A stretch of DNA of 64,000 nt. It comes from Streptomyces alanosinicus (GTDB lineage: Bacteria; Actinomycetota; Actinomycetes; Streptomycetales; Streptomycetaceae). A program made the translations under genes and the position numbers. The notes under the pieces were generated by a model, which was not told where the DNA came from, did no database searches, and worked only from the letters and a program-made list of their open reading frames with translations. Every line of letters starts with the position of its first letter. Position 1 is the first letter of the stretch. Location: positions 1,240,001 through 1,304,000 of the forward strand of contig NZ_BMVG01000001.1 of NCBI RefSeq assembly GCF_014650595.1, read 5' to 3'. Shown here piece after piece: positions 18,541 to 26,768 of this stretch.

Positions 18541-19332
18541 CTAGCAGCTCGGGACCGAGCCCTTGCCCTTCTCCAGCGTGACCAGGGAGTCCACCGCGCC
18601 CTTCAGCGTGGTGACCGGGACCAGTCGCAGCCCCTTCGGCAGCTGTGCCTTGGCGTCGGCGCACTCGGCCTTCGGCACCAGGAAGAGGCTCGCCCCGTCC
18701 CGCTGGGCCGCCTGTGTCTTCAGAGCCACCCCGCCGACCGCGCCGACCTTGCCGTCCGCGTCGATCGTGCCCGTACCGGCGATGTTCCGGCCGCCCGTGA
18801 GGTCGCCGCCGCTGCCGTCGCCGTGCAGCTTGTCGATGATTCCCAGGGTGAACAGCAGACCCGCGCTCGGCCCGCCCACGTCGGCGAGCTTCAGCGTGAC
18901 CTTGACCTTGTCGGCGCTCAGCCCCAGATACTTCAGCGCCGCCTCGGTCGCCGCGTCCTGGGACTGCCGCATCTGCGCCTCGTTGTGCTTCTCGATCTCC
19001 GTGACGGTGTCGCCGCTCGGGTAGACGGCGTCGTGCGGCATCACGGCCCGGTCGGTACGGAACCAGTTGCCGAGCACGTCACCGAAGGTCACCTTGGTGT
19101 CCGGGCCGGTCGCCTCGATCGTGACCATGCGCAGCTGTCCGCTGGTCTTCCGGGCGGTCGCGCCGGAGACGGTGATCACCGGACTGCCCCTGTTCTCGCC
19201 GAGCACGTTCGCCGTCATCCCGGGCTGGGCCACCGCGAACGGCAGCGGCGCGAACGCCGCCGTGGCCAGCAGGGCCACGACGGGCAGCGCGCAGAGGGCT
19301 ACGGCCTGGGGACGTGTGAGACGAGAGAGCAC
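18541..19332 (-). CDS. Membrane-anchored Lon-fold (S16) protease without a recognisable PDZ domain
   Basis: 263 residues. One N-terminal membrane segment (about residues 10-34), an extracytoplasmic beta-rich region, and a Lon C-terminal-type proteolytic domain. The Ser-Lys dyad is visible: Ser156 in VGGPSAGLLF and Lys205 in VGAVGGVALKTQAAQ, with the family motif NIAGTGTIDADGKVGAVGG between. It resembles the YlbL family, but the usual PDZ module before the protease domain was not recognised: only about 100 residues lie between the anchor and the protease. The substrate is unknown. Convergent with the ABC operon. Confidence 0.85.
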   Translation of the reverse strand: MLSRLTRPQAVALCALPVVALLATAAFAPLPFAVAQPGMTANVLGENRGSPVITVSGATARKTSGQLRMVTIEATGPDTKVTFGDVLGNWFRTDRAVMPHDAVYPSGDTVTEIEKHNEAQMRQSQDAATEAALKYLGLSADKVKVTLKLADVGGPSAGLLFTLGIIDKLHGDGSGGDLTGGRNIAGTGTIDADGKVGAVGGVALKTQAAQRDGASLFLVPKAECADAKAQLPKGLRLVPVTTLKGAVDSLVTLEKGKGSVPSC

Positions 19333-19465
19333 GACATCAATCTAACGTGACGAGGACCGGTGCCTCATGCCGCATGCAGCGTCCACCGCGATCGCGGCGC
19401 GGGGTGAGCGGATCGGCCGAAGCCGGGGGTCGGGGGTCGGGGGTCGGCCGGACGGCCAGGACGAC

Positions 19466-20107
19466 TCAGCGCAGGGCGTCGGCGACCTCTCGGGCCGCTT
19501 CCAGCACCCTCGCTCCCACCCGTTCCGGTACGGAGTCCGTCAGCATCACGACACCCACGCTGCCCTCGACCCCGCTGACCCCCACCAGCGGCGCGGCGGC
19601 CCCGCTCGCCCCGGCCTCCAGCTCCCCGTGCGTGAGGGTGTACCCGGGGTCCAGGGACGGCGACTGCCGGGCCGCCAGGATCGCCCGCCCCGCGGCTCCC
19701 CGGTCCAGCGGATGCCGGAAGCCGGCCCGGTAAGCCACGTGATAGTCGGTCCACGTCGGCTCGACCACGGCGACGGCCAGCGCCTCCGTGCCGTCCACCA
19801 GTGTCAGATGCGCCGTCGCGCCTATGTCCTCGGCGAGCGACCTGAGGGCCGGCAACGCGGCCTCCCGCACCAGCGGATGCACCTGCCGTCCGAGCCGCAG
19901 CACCCCGAGCCCGACCCGGGCTCGCCCGCCCAAGTCACGCCGTACGAGGGCGTGTTGCTCCAAGGTGGCGAGCAACCGGTACACCACGGTACGGTTCACG
20001 CCCAGTTTTGTGGACAACTCGGTCACGGTCAGCCCGTGGTCGGTGTCGGCCAGCAGTTTGAGGACACGCAGCCCCCGGTCGAGCGTCTGAGAGGTCTCCG
20101 CGGTCAC
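19466..20107 (-). CDS. IclR family transcriptional regulator
   Basis: 213 residues, a little short for IclR (usually near 250). The N-terminal winged helix reads TLDRGLRVLKLLADTDHGLT, with recognition helix TKLGVNRTVVYRLLATLE. The C-terminal effector domain is compact: HPLVREAALPALRSLAED, TAHLTLVDGTEALAVAVVEP, and GRAILAARQ, the conserved dimer/effector motif. The final GSVGVVMLTDSVPERVGARV strand and helix complete the fold. Start GTG 20107 has AAGGAG eight nt upstream, which decides against the upstream in-frame ATG at 20143. The target is unknown; no catabolic operon is divergent from it. Confidence 0.9.
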   Translation of the reverse strand: MTAETSQTLDRGLRVLKLLADTDHGLTVTELSTKLGVNRTVVYRLLATLEQHALVRRDLGGRARVGLGVLRLGRQVHPLVREAALPALRSLAEDIGATAHLTLVDGTEALAVAVVEPTWTDYHVAYRAGFRHPLDRGAAGRAILAARQSPSLDPGYTLTHGELEAGASGAAAPLVGVSGVEGSVGVVMLTDSVPERVGARVLEAAREVADALR

Positions 20108-20515
20108 GACGCCCACTCCTTTGGTGGTGAGGTCGACGGCCACCGAGCGATGGATGCGTCACCGAGTCCCGTCGGCGACGCGCTTCAGAGGCCGCCGATC
20201 GGCCGTACGGCCCGGCGGCTCCGGGCTGTGTCGCTTCACGGCTGCGCTCCGCGGCGGCGCTGCCACGGGGCGTGTGCGTAGCGGGACAGTAGCGAAGCAG
20301 GTTCGCTGAGCGGAAGGCTCCGTCCAGAATCCGGGCAAGGCGAGATCCGGCCTGCCGCAATTCGTCCGGATACGCACACACCCCAGGAACTGACACGCGC
20401 CATCTGCCTGGGGGGGTCCGGGGTGGAGCCCCGTGGCGTCGGCCTTTCAGCCGACCGAGACGGGTGGGTGGGTGGGTGGGTGGGTGGGAAAGAAATCGGC
20501 TGACCCGGCGGAGCG
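20108..20515. other. 408-nt intergenic region holding a G-quadruplex repeat
   Basis: No plausible gene. The left part is the IclR promoter region; the right part is the 3' flank of the helicase gene. It contains the (GGGT)n tract annotated separately and a GC-rich inverted stretch near 20190-20230 that could fold. There is no clear T-tailed terminator. Confidence 0.5.
20462..20488 (+). repeat. (GGGT)6GGG tract, predicted G-quadruplex
   Basis: Seven GGG runs separated by single T residues. Single-nucleotide loops make this an extremely favourable parallel G-quadruplex on the plus strand. It lies 28 nt beyond the stop of the helicase gene, whose template is the plus strand. Confidence 0.85.
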
Positions 20516-22315
20516 TCACCGCATGCGCGTGGCCCACTCCTGCACCTTGGCGATCCGCTGCCGCAGCTGCCCCGCCGTGGCCTCCGCGCTCGGCGGCCCC
20601 CCGCACACCCGCCGCAGCTCGGTGTGGATCACCCCGTGCGGCTTGCCGCTCTGGTGGACGTACGCACTGACCATGGTGTTGAGCTGCTTGCGCAGCTCCA
20701 TCATCTCCTTGTGGCTGACCACCGGCCGCCGCTCGGCGGGCAGCTCCAGCAGATCGGCCTCGCTGTCCGGCTTCTTGCGGCTGTGCGCGATCTGCCGGGC
20801 CTGCCGCTTCTGGAGCAGCATCTGGACCTGGTCCGGCTCCAGCAGCCCGGGAATCCCGAGGTAGTCCTGCTCCTCCTCGCTGCCGGGGTGGGCCTGCATA
20901 CCGAATTCGGCGCCGTCGTAGAGCACCCGGTCGAAGACGGCCTCGGACTCCAGCGCCTCGAAGGCGAACTGTTCCTGCTCGCCGGTGTCCTCGTCCTGCT
21001 GCTTGTTCGCCTCCTCCATCTCCTTCTCGGACTCGGCGTACGGGTCCTCCTCGCCCTCCTTCTTCGGCTTGTCGAGGGCGTGGTCCCGTTCCTTCTCCAT
21101 CTCATTGGCGAAGGTCAGCAGGTCGGGCACGGTCGGCAGGAACACGGACGCGGTCTCGCCGCGCCGCCGGGACCGTACGAAACGCCCGACGGCCTGCGCG
21201 AAGAAGAGAGGGGTCGAGATGGTGGTGGCGTACACCCCGACCGCGAGCCGCGGTACGTCGACGCCCTCGGACACCATCCGCACCGCGACCATCCACCGGT
21301 CGTCGCTGTCGCTGAACTCGTCGATCCGGTTCGAGGCGCCGGCGTCGTCGGACAGCACGAGCGTCGCCTTCGTACCGGTGATCTCGCGGATCAGCTTGGC
21401 GTAGGCGCGGGCGGAGTCCTGGTCGGAGGCGATGACGAGGGCACCGGCGTCCGGGATGGCCTTGCGGACCTCGGTCAGCCGCTGGTCGGCGGCGCGCAGC
21501 ACGCTCGGCATCCATTCGCCGCGCGCGTCGAGCGCCGTACGCCAGGCCTGGCTGACCGCGTCCTTGGTCATCGGCTCGCCGAGCCGGGCGGCGATCTCGT
21601 CACCGGCCTTCGTACGCCAGCGCATGCTGCCGCTGTAGGAGAGGAAGATGACGGGCCGCACGACCCCGTCCGACAAGGCCGACCCGTACCCGTACGTGTA
21701 GTCGGCGGCGGACCGCCGGATGCCGGCGTTGTCCTCCTCGTACGTCACGAAGGGGATGGGGTTGGTGTCGGAACGGAACGGCGTACCGGTCAGCGCGAGC
21801 CGGCGGGTGGCGGGCTCGAACGCCTCCAGACAGGCCTCGCCCCAGGACTTGGAGTCACCGGCGTGATGGATCTCGTCGAGGATGACGAGGGTCTTGCGCT
21901 GCTCGACGCGGTTGCGGTGCAGCATGGGGCGCACGCCGACACCCGCGTAGGTGACCGCGACGCCGTCGTACTCCTTGCCGAGCGGGCCCGCGCTGTACTC
22001 GGGGTCGAGCTTGATCCCGATCCGGGCCGCCGCCTCCGCCCACTGCTTCTTCAGATGCTCGGTCGGCGCGACCACGGTCACCTGCTGGACGACATGGTGG
22101 TGCAGCAGCCAGGAGGCGAGCGTCAGCGCGAAGGTGGTCTTGCCGGCGCCGGGCGTGGCGACGGCCAGGAAGTCACGCGGCTGCTCCTGGACGTACTTCT
22201 CCAACGCTCCCTGCTGCCAGGCACGCAGCTTGCTGGCGGTACCCCAGGGGGCCCTGCCGGGGAAGGCGGGCGAGAGGTGGTGCGAGTGCGCGGAAGAAGC
22301 GGCGGTGGTAGTCAC
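20516..22315 (-). CDS. Superfamily 2 DEAD/DEAH-box DNA/RNA helicase
   Basis: 599 residues from GTG 22315. N-terminal RecA-like domain: LRAWQQGALEKY (Q-motif-like), motif I ATPGAGKTT, motif Ia VVAPTEHLKKQW, motif II LVILDEIHHAG (DEIH), motif III LALTGTPFRSD. C-terminal RecA-like domain: VAVRMVSEGVDVPRLAVG and motif VI FFAQAVGRFVRSRRRGETA. An acidic, Glu/Lys/Gln-rich insert (about residues 400-450) and a C-terminal helical region follow. It resembles type III restriction/UvrB-like SF2 helicases (COG1061). No nuclease or methylase neighbour is present, so it reads as a housekeeping repair-type helicase of unknown specific role. Confidence 0.92.
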   Translation of the reverse strand: MTTTAASSAHSHHLSPAFPGRAPWGTASKLRAWQQGALEKYVQEQPRDFLAVATPGAGKTTFALTLASWLLHHHVVQQVTVVAPTEHLKKQWAEAAARIGIKLDPEYSAGPLGKEYDGVAVTYAGVGVRPMLHRNRVEQRKTLVILDEIHHAGDSKSWGEACLEAFEPATRRLALTGTPFRSDTNPIPFVTYEEDNAGIRRSAADYTYGYGSALSDGVVRPVIFLSYSGSMRWRTKAGDEIAARLGEPMTKDAVSQAWRTALDARGEWMPSVLRAADQRLTEVRKAIPDAGALVIASDQDSARAYAKLIREITGTKATLVLSDDAGASNRIDEFSDSDDRWMVAVRMVSEGVDVPRLAVGVYATTISTPLFFAQAVGRFVRSRRRGETASVFLPTVPDLLTFANEMEKERDHALDKPKKEGEEDPYAESEKEMEEANKQQDEDTGEQEQFAFEALESEAVFDRVLYDGAEFGMQAHPGSEEEQDYLGIPGLLEPDQVQMLLQKRQARQIAHSRKKPDSEADLLELPAERRPVVSHKEMMELRKQLNTMVSAYVHQSGKPHGVIHTELRRVCGGPPSAEATAGQLRQRIAKVQEWATRMR

Positions 22316-22345
22316 GGTCTCCGTTTTGCGGGGCTCGTCTGGTGG

Positions 22346-22390
22346 GGCTCGGCTGTGTCGGGCTCGGCTGTGTGAGGCTCGGCTACGTAT
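22346..22390. repeat. Three 15-bp tandem repeats upstream of the helicase gene
   Basis: GGCTCGGCTGTGTCG, GGCTCGGCTGTGTGA and GGCTCGGCTACGTAT stand head to tail at 22346, 22361 and 22376. They lie 31-75 nt upstream of the helicase start, so they may be protein-binding repeats in its promoter or a simple slippage product. Confidence 0.6.
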
Positions 22391-22469
22391 GACAACCGGG
22401 CCACCCTACCGGCGCCGCCCGGCCCCCAAGGCCCGGACGAGGGTGGGTCGGCCGCGGGTGGGATCGACG

Positions 22470-23957
22470 TCACAGCCGCCGGGATCCACCCCGTTCGGGT
22501 CGGCGCGCCCGCAGTCGCGTCGTCACCCACGCCCCCACCAGCGCCACCCCCGCCATGGGCAGGAAGACGGCGGCGAAGGCGGCCGGGTGGGTGCCGTGGG
22601 CGGTCGAGGCCGTGGCGGTCGTGGCGGTCGTGGCGGCCGCCGCGCTGCCGCCGCCCAGGGCGGCGAAGGCGGCGCCGGTCGCGGCGAGGAGGACGACATC
22701 GGAGAGGGCGTCGGAGATCTGGAGCACGGCCGAGTTGGCGCCGGCCTCCTGCGGTGCGGACAGCTGGAGCAGGAGCACGCTGGTGGAGGAGATCACCAGG
22801 CCCATCCCGAAGCAGCCGAATCCCCAGGCGACGGCGACCGTCCAGACGGGCACGGAGTGCACGAGGACACCGGGGGCGGCGGCGATCGCGGCGGCGATCA
22901 GCACCATCCCCGTGCTCATCAGCCGCTCCCGGTACGGCTGCGCCTGCGGCCGGGCCTGCAGCCACGAGCCCAGCGCCCAGGTGCCGCCGCCCGCGGCCAG
23001 CGAGAAACCGGCGAGCGTCGGCGACAGGCCGCGCTGGGTGACGAGCATCAGCGGGACGAAGGACTCGGCGGCGATGAAGGAGCCGGCGGCCAGTCCGCGC
23101 AGCAGCACCACGGCGGGCAGTCCGCGGGCCGCCCGGTAGGTGCCGGGCGGCAGCAGGCCGAGGACGGCGGGCACCAGCAGGGCGGCGCCGGCCAGCCCCG
23201 GGAGCAGGGAGAGCGGGCGCAGGTCCTGGGCGGCGTACTGCAGGAGGCCGGCGCCGAGGGAGACACCGAGGGCGAGCCGGATACGCCGCCGGTCGAAGGA
23301 GTGGGCGCCCGCCCGCGCGTCCACGGGGCCGGCGGCCCTGCGGTGTATCTGCGGCAGGGCGAGGGCGAGCGGGAGCACGACGAGGACGGGTATGCCGAGG
23401 AAGACCCAGCGCCAGCCGAGGTGCTCGGTGACGGCGCCGGAGGCGAGCGGGCCGACGATCGAGGGGACGACCCAGCCCGCCGCGAAGGCCGCCATGATCG
23501 CGGGCCGCAGCCGCTCCGGGTAGGCACGGCCGACGACGACGTACAGCGCGACGATGACCAGTCCGCCGCCGAACCCCTGCACGGCCCGGCCCAGGATGAA
23601 CACCCACATGACCTGGGCCGTACCGGCGACGACGAGCCCCGCGGCGAAGGCGCCGATGCCCGTGGTCAGCGCCCCGAGCGGCCCCCGCCGGTCGGACCAC
23701 TGCCCAGCGAGCACCATCCCGGACAGGCTGGTCGTGAAGTACCCGGAGAACGCGAACGCGTACAGCGCCACCCCGTGCAGCTCCCGTGCCGCGACCGGCA
23801 TGGCGGTCCCGACGGCGGTCGCCTCGAAGGCGATCAGCAGCACGACGGAGACGATCCCGACGCTCAGCGCCCGATAGGCGCGGCTCAGCACGCCGTCGTC
23901 GCCTCGCTCGACGGACAGGGACACGGCGGCGTCGTCACCGGGTTCCAGGGCGGCCAT
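22470..23957 (-). CDS. MFS transporter, drug-resistance (DHA) type
   Basis: 495 residues with 12-14 hydrophobic segments. Motif A-like loop between TM2 and TM3 reads GQWSDRRGPLGALTTG. TM1 carries LLIAFEATAVGTAMPVAARE, the motif D1-like sequence of the TetA/EmrB-type exporters. GRAVQGFGGGLVIVALY is motif B and GWRWVFLGIPVLVV resembles motif C. Near the C-terminus, a Thr/Ala-rich stretch (AAAATTATTATAS) lies between two helices. A proton-driven efflux pump is likely; substrate unknown. Start ATG 23957. It runs in the same direction as the helicase gene but is separated by 154 nt with its own leader. Confidence 0.88.
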   Translation of the reverse strand: MAALEPGDDAAVSLSVERGDDGVLSRAYRALSVGIVSVVLLIAFEATAVGTAMPVAARELHGVALYAFAFSGYFTTSLSGMVLAGQWSDRRGPLGALTTGIGAFAAGLVVAGTAQVMWVFILGRAVQGFGGGLVIVALYVVVGRAYPERLRPAIMAAFAAGWVVPSIVGPLASGAVTEHLGWRWVFLGIPVLVVLPLALALPQIHRRAAGPVDARAGAHSFDRRRIRLALGVSLGAGLLQYAAQDLRPLSLLPGLAGAALLVPAVLGLLPPGTYRAARGLPAVVLLRGLAAGSFIAAESFVPLMLVTQRGLSPTLAGFSLAAGGGTWALGSWLQARPQAQPYRERLMSTGMVLIAAAIAAAPGVLVHSVPVWTVAVAWGFGCFGMGLVISSTSVLLLQLSAPQEAGANSAVLQISDALSDVVLLAATGAAFAALGGGSAAAATTATTATASTAHGTHPAAFAAVFLPMAGVALVGAWVTTRLRARRPERGGSRRL

Positions 23958-24160
23958 GCCCGTCAGAGTAAGACCCGCAGCCCGGTTTGACCCCTGTCAA
24001 TGGTCCGGCCCACCCTGCGACCTTGGTCGTAGACCTGTCCTTCAGCCCCCCTCAGCCCCTTCAACCCCCTTTCATGAACGCGGTATGGCAGTCCCGTTGC
24101 AGCCCCGCGCTTCCCCTTGAGCCCGCCCACCCCGCGCCATAGCGTCATCACCACGAACAC

Positions 24161-24258
24161 GGCCGTGTGCCCGAGTGGTCCAGGGACTCGCCTGCGCAGC
24201 ATCCATCAGCGGGCTCCGCCCGCGGGGAGTTACGTGGGTCCGAATCCCACCACGGCCG
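24161..24258 (+). pseudogene. tRNA-Cys-like pseudogene with insertion in the anticodon arm
   Basis: The 5' 35 nt and 3' 35 nt are nearly identical to the intact tRNA-Cys 18 nt downstream: same acceptor GGCCGTG/CACGGCC and D-arm CCCGAGTGGTCCAGGG. The anticodon loop and 3' stem are replaced by about 32 nt that contain a GCGGGC-TCC-GCCCGC hairpin, so the anticodon stem cannot close. The invariant T-loop TTC is changed to TCC, and the discriminator base is G instead of T. These three changes argue for a decayed duplicate rather than an intron-containing tRNA. Confidence 0.75.
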
Positions 24259-24276
24259 AGAACGACAACTCAACAC

Positions 24277-24348
24277 GGCCGTGTGCCCGAGTGGTTCAGG
24301 GACTCGCCTGCAAAGCGAGTTACGTGGGTTCGAATCCCGCCACGGCCT
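24277..24348 (+). tRNA. tRNA-Cys (anticodon GCA)
   Basis: Full cloverleaf, 72 nt including the discriminator T, with no encoded CCA. Acceptor GGCCGTG pairs with CACGGCC; D-stem CCC/GGG; anticodon stem CTCGC/GCGAG with loop CTGCAAA giving anticodon GCA; T-arm GTGGG-TTCGAAT-CCCGC. The U73 discriminator is expected for cysteine. A decayed copy lies immediately upstream. Confidence 0.93.
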
Positions 24349-24366
24349 CTGGTGCCTGACCAGGCA

Positions 24367-24398
24367 GGGGGCGGCACCCTCCAAGGGATGTCGCCCCC
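24367..24398 (+). terminator. Terminator after tRNA-Cys
   Basis: GGGGGCGGCA (24367-24376) pairs with TGTCGCCCCC (24389-24398), with one G-T pair, 18 nt after the tRNA and 15 nt before the next start codon. Confidence 0.7.
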
Positions 24399-24413
24399 CT
24401 AGGGTTACCGACC

Positions 24414-25406
24414 ATGTGGCCAGGACAGCAGCCGCCCGGGGGCGAGCAGAACCCGCAGCATCAGAATCCCTACCAGCAGCCGAACCCGTACCAGCAGACG
24501 GGGCATCAGCAGCCGAATCCCTATCAGCAGCCGACGCAGTCGCAGTGGGGTGCGCCCCCGCCCGTGGGGGCGCCGCAGCCGCCACGCGGCGGGGGGAACC
24601 GGACCAAGGCCATCGCGATCGGGGCGGCCACGGTCGTGGTGGTGGCCGCCGGTGTCACCGGTTTCCTGGTCCTCGGCGGCAACAAGGACGACCACGCCGG
24701 GGGCGACAAGCCCACGTCGTCGGCCAGTGCTTCGCAGAGCCCGACGGCCTCCGCGTCCGGGTCGGGCGACGACCCGCGCGGCGCCGGGGGTGACGCCGGG
24801 GGCGAGAAGCCGACCATCCCCGGCTGGAAGGTCACCGTCAACCCCAAGCGGGGCATCGCCTTCGACGTGCCGGCGGACTGGACGGTGGGATCGCCGACCT
24901 CCGCCTTCGGTTTCGCGGACAACAAGACGGGCAATCCCGTTGCCTATATGGCAGGCGTAGCCGAATACAAGCCGAAGTGGTGCACGTCCGACGACGACAA
25001 GGACGGCCGGACGGAGGACACGGATCTGGCCGCGGCCGGCAGCAAGGGCGCGGGCGGCGCCAAGAACACCGACGAAGTAGCGGTGAACACGGTGGGCTGG
25101 TGGGTCTACGCCCCCTATACACAGCCGGACAAGAAGAGCTTCACCGTCGATGCGAAGGCCCAGCCCTACAAGACCGCCTCGGGAGTCCAGGGGAGCATCG
25201 CCTGGGCCCGGTCGTCCCACACGCCCCAGAAGGGCAAGTGCGCCACCGACGGCAAGGCGCTCGCGTTCGGCTTCAAGAACGCGGCCGGTGACTTCGTGTC
25301 ATGGATCTTCTTCGGCGCCAAGGGCGTCCCCGACGAGGTTCCCAAAGCGACCATCATGAAGATCCTCAGCACGGTCCGGCTGCACGGCACCCCGACGGGG
25401 TCCTGA
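24414..25406 (+). CDS. Single-pass membrane protein with Gln/Pro/Tyr-rich cytoplasmic tail
   Basis: 330 residues. Residues 1-60 are low complexity with NPYQQP-type repeats and are likely cytoplasmic. One membrane segment (about 64-87: AIAIGAATVVVVAAGVTGFL) follows, then a Ser/Asp/Gly-rich linker. The outer domain (about 135-325) has paired cysteines (WCTSDDDKDG and GKCATDGKA) and strands such as KRGIAFDVPADWTVGS and DFVSWIFFGAKGVPDEV. I do not recognise the outer domain by name. Similar architecture is common among Streptomyces proteins of unknown function. The gene starts right after the tRNA terminator, so it needs its own promoter inside or after that hairpin. Confidence 0.8.
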   Translation: MWPGQQPPGGEQNPQHQNPYQQPNPYQQTGHQQPNPYQQPTQSQWGAPPPVGAPQPPRGGGNRTKAIAIGAATVVVVAAGVTGFLVLGGNKDDHAGGDKPTSSASASQSPTASASGSGDDPRGAGGDAGGEKPTIPGWKVTVNPKRGIAFDVPADWTVGSPTSAFGFADNKTGNPVAYMAGVAEYKPKWCTSDDDKDGRTEDTDLAAAGSKGAGGAKNTDEVAVNTVGWWVYAPYTQPDKKSFTVDAKAQPYKTASGVQGSIAWARSSHTPQKGKCATDGKALAFGFKNAAGDFVSWIFFGAKGVPDEVPKATIMKILSTVRLHGTPTGS

Positions 25407-25421
25407 ACCGCTCGCTCTCCC

Positions 25422-26582
25422 TCAGAGCACCCCGCCCGACTCGTCCCGGAATTGCTCCGTCCAGTAGTGCCAGGACGTGTCCGGGAGGGTGGCGGTGGGG
25501 TCGAGGGCGGTCAGGGTGTGGAGCATGGCCGCGGCCAGTTGGTCGTAGGCGTGGGTCGTCAGTTCCCGGCCGAGGTGCTTGTCGATGGTGCGCTCGTGGT
25601 GCAGGAGCCAGAGCGTGCAGGCGAGGGTGGAGATATCGGTGTTGAGGGGGTGGAGCGTCGCCTCCGGCTCGCTGAAGGTCAGCACCGCGCCCGTTCTGCC
25701 GTCGACCACCAGGCTGTTGTCCTCGACCAGACGGCCGAGGCGGATCAAGTGATCGGCGTGGGCCGGGAGTTCGTCCAGGGCGAAGTCGCCCGCGTACTCC
25801 TCGGTGAAGTACTCCCGGAGCGTGGGCAGCGGGACGTCCGTGTCGGCGTGGAAGAGGACCGCCTCCTCCGGCAGCCCGGTCTCGCGCAGGAAGCGCCGGG
25901 TCGGCTCGTGGGTGAGCGTCGCGGGGAAGTCGACCTCCTCGAAGCGGGCCACCCGTCCGTGCCCGAACTCCTGGTCCAGCAGACGGCCCGGGACGTCCAG
26001 GGTGAGCCCGGACGCCGTGCCGGGGCCCGCGACGAGGGCGAGGGGGCGGATCAGGGCGGCCGCCTTCCAGTACGGCGGGACCCTGCCGGCCGTGCCCTCC
26101 TCGAAGAGGGAGAGCAGCCGGCGGGTCGCCTCGGCCACCGTCTTCGGGCCGTACCGGCCGGCGAGGGAGGCGAAACGGCCGCGCAGGCCGGCCAGTTCCT
26201 CGGTGACCGCGGCGAAGCGCAGCAGGGTGACGAGACAGGGGGCGAAGGGGCGGGCGGCGGACGGGTCGAAGAGATAGGCGGTCGTCAGCTCGCCGGTGCC
26301 GCCGTCGAGCAGGATGGACTCGCGTGCCATGCCCGCCGGGTTGAGCAGCTCGCCTATCACCAGGCGGTCGCGCAGCTCGTCCGCCACACGGAACGGGCCG
26401 TCCGCGGCGTCGGCGAGCGTGCGCAGACCGTGCCGGCGCAGTGGGGAGAAGGTCAGCAGGTCGGTGTCCGCGGGCAGTCCGGCGCCGCCGAGCAGGCCGC
26501 GCGTCGGCGCGTGTGTGACATAACGGTCCAGCTCGGCCTCGGTCAGCGTGATCGCCGGAACCCCGGCGTCGGTCGTGCTCAT
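25422..26582 (-). CDS. Tandem SUKH-4 (immunity-type) protein
   Basis: 386 residues from ATG 26582. It appears to be two SUKH-4 domains in one chain. The first begins at about residue 23 (THAPTRGLLGGAGLP) and the second at about 224 (THEPTRRFLRETGLPEEA), 201 residues apart. Each continues with a strand-rich core; the second has the typical VVDGRTGAVLTFSEP, LNTDISTLACTLWLLHH and a final WHYWTEQFRDE. SUKH proteins are best known as immunity proteins against polymorphic toxins, notably nucleases and deaminases, but many actinobacterial ones stand alone. No toxin-like gene is adjacent. Soluble, acidic. Confidence 0.82.
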   Translation of the reverse strand: MSTTDAGVPAITLTEAELDRYVTHAPTRGLLGGAGLPADTDLLTFSPLRRHGLRTLADAADGPFRVADELRDRLVIGELLNPAGMARESILLDGGTGELTTAYLFDPSAARPFAPCLVTLLRFAAVTEELAGLRGRFASLAGRYGPKTVAEATRRLLSLFEEGTAGRVPPYWKAAALIRPLALVAGPGTASGLTLDVPGRLLDQEFGHGRVARFEEVDFPATLTHEPTRRFLRETGLPEEAVLFHADTDVPLPTLREYFTEEYAGDFALDELPAHADHLIRLGRLVEDNSLVVDGRTGAVLTFSEPEATLHPLNTDISTLACTLWLLHHERTIDKHLGRELTTHAYDQLAAAMLHTLTALDPTATLPDTSWHYWTEQFRDESGGVL

Positions 26583-26768
26583 CGCTCCCCCGCGATCTTC
26601 CCGTGCGTGACCGCGCGCGTCCTCGCACCCGGCCCTGGGCGGCATCCCCCACTGCCCAGCACACTACGCCGCCCCACTGACAACGGCCCTCGCCAGGAGG
26701 GACGCCCGGCACCACGGTTCCGTTGCGCGCCCGTGGGAAGCTCCCGGATCAGGTGCGGCGGAGCGCGC

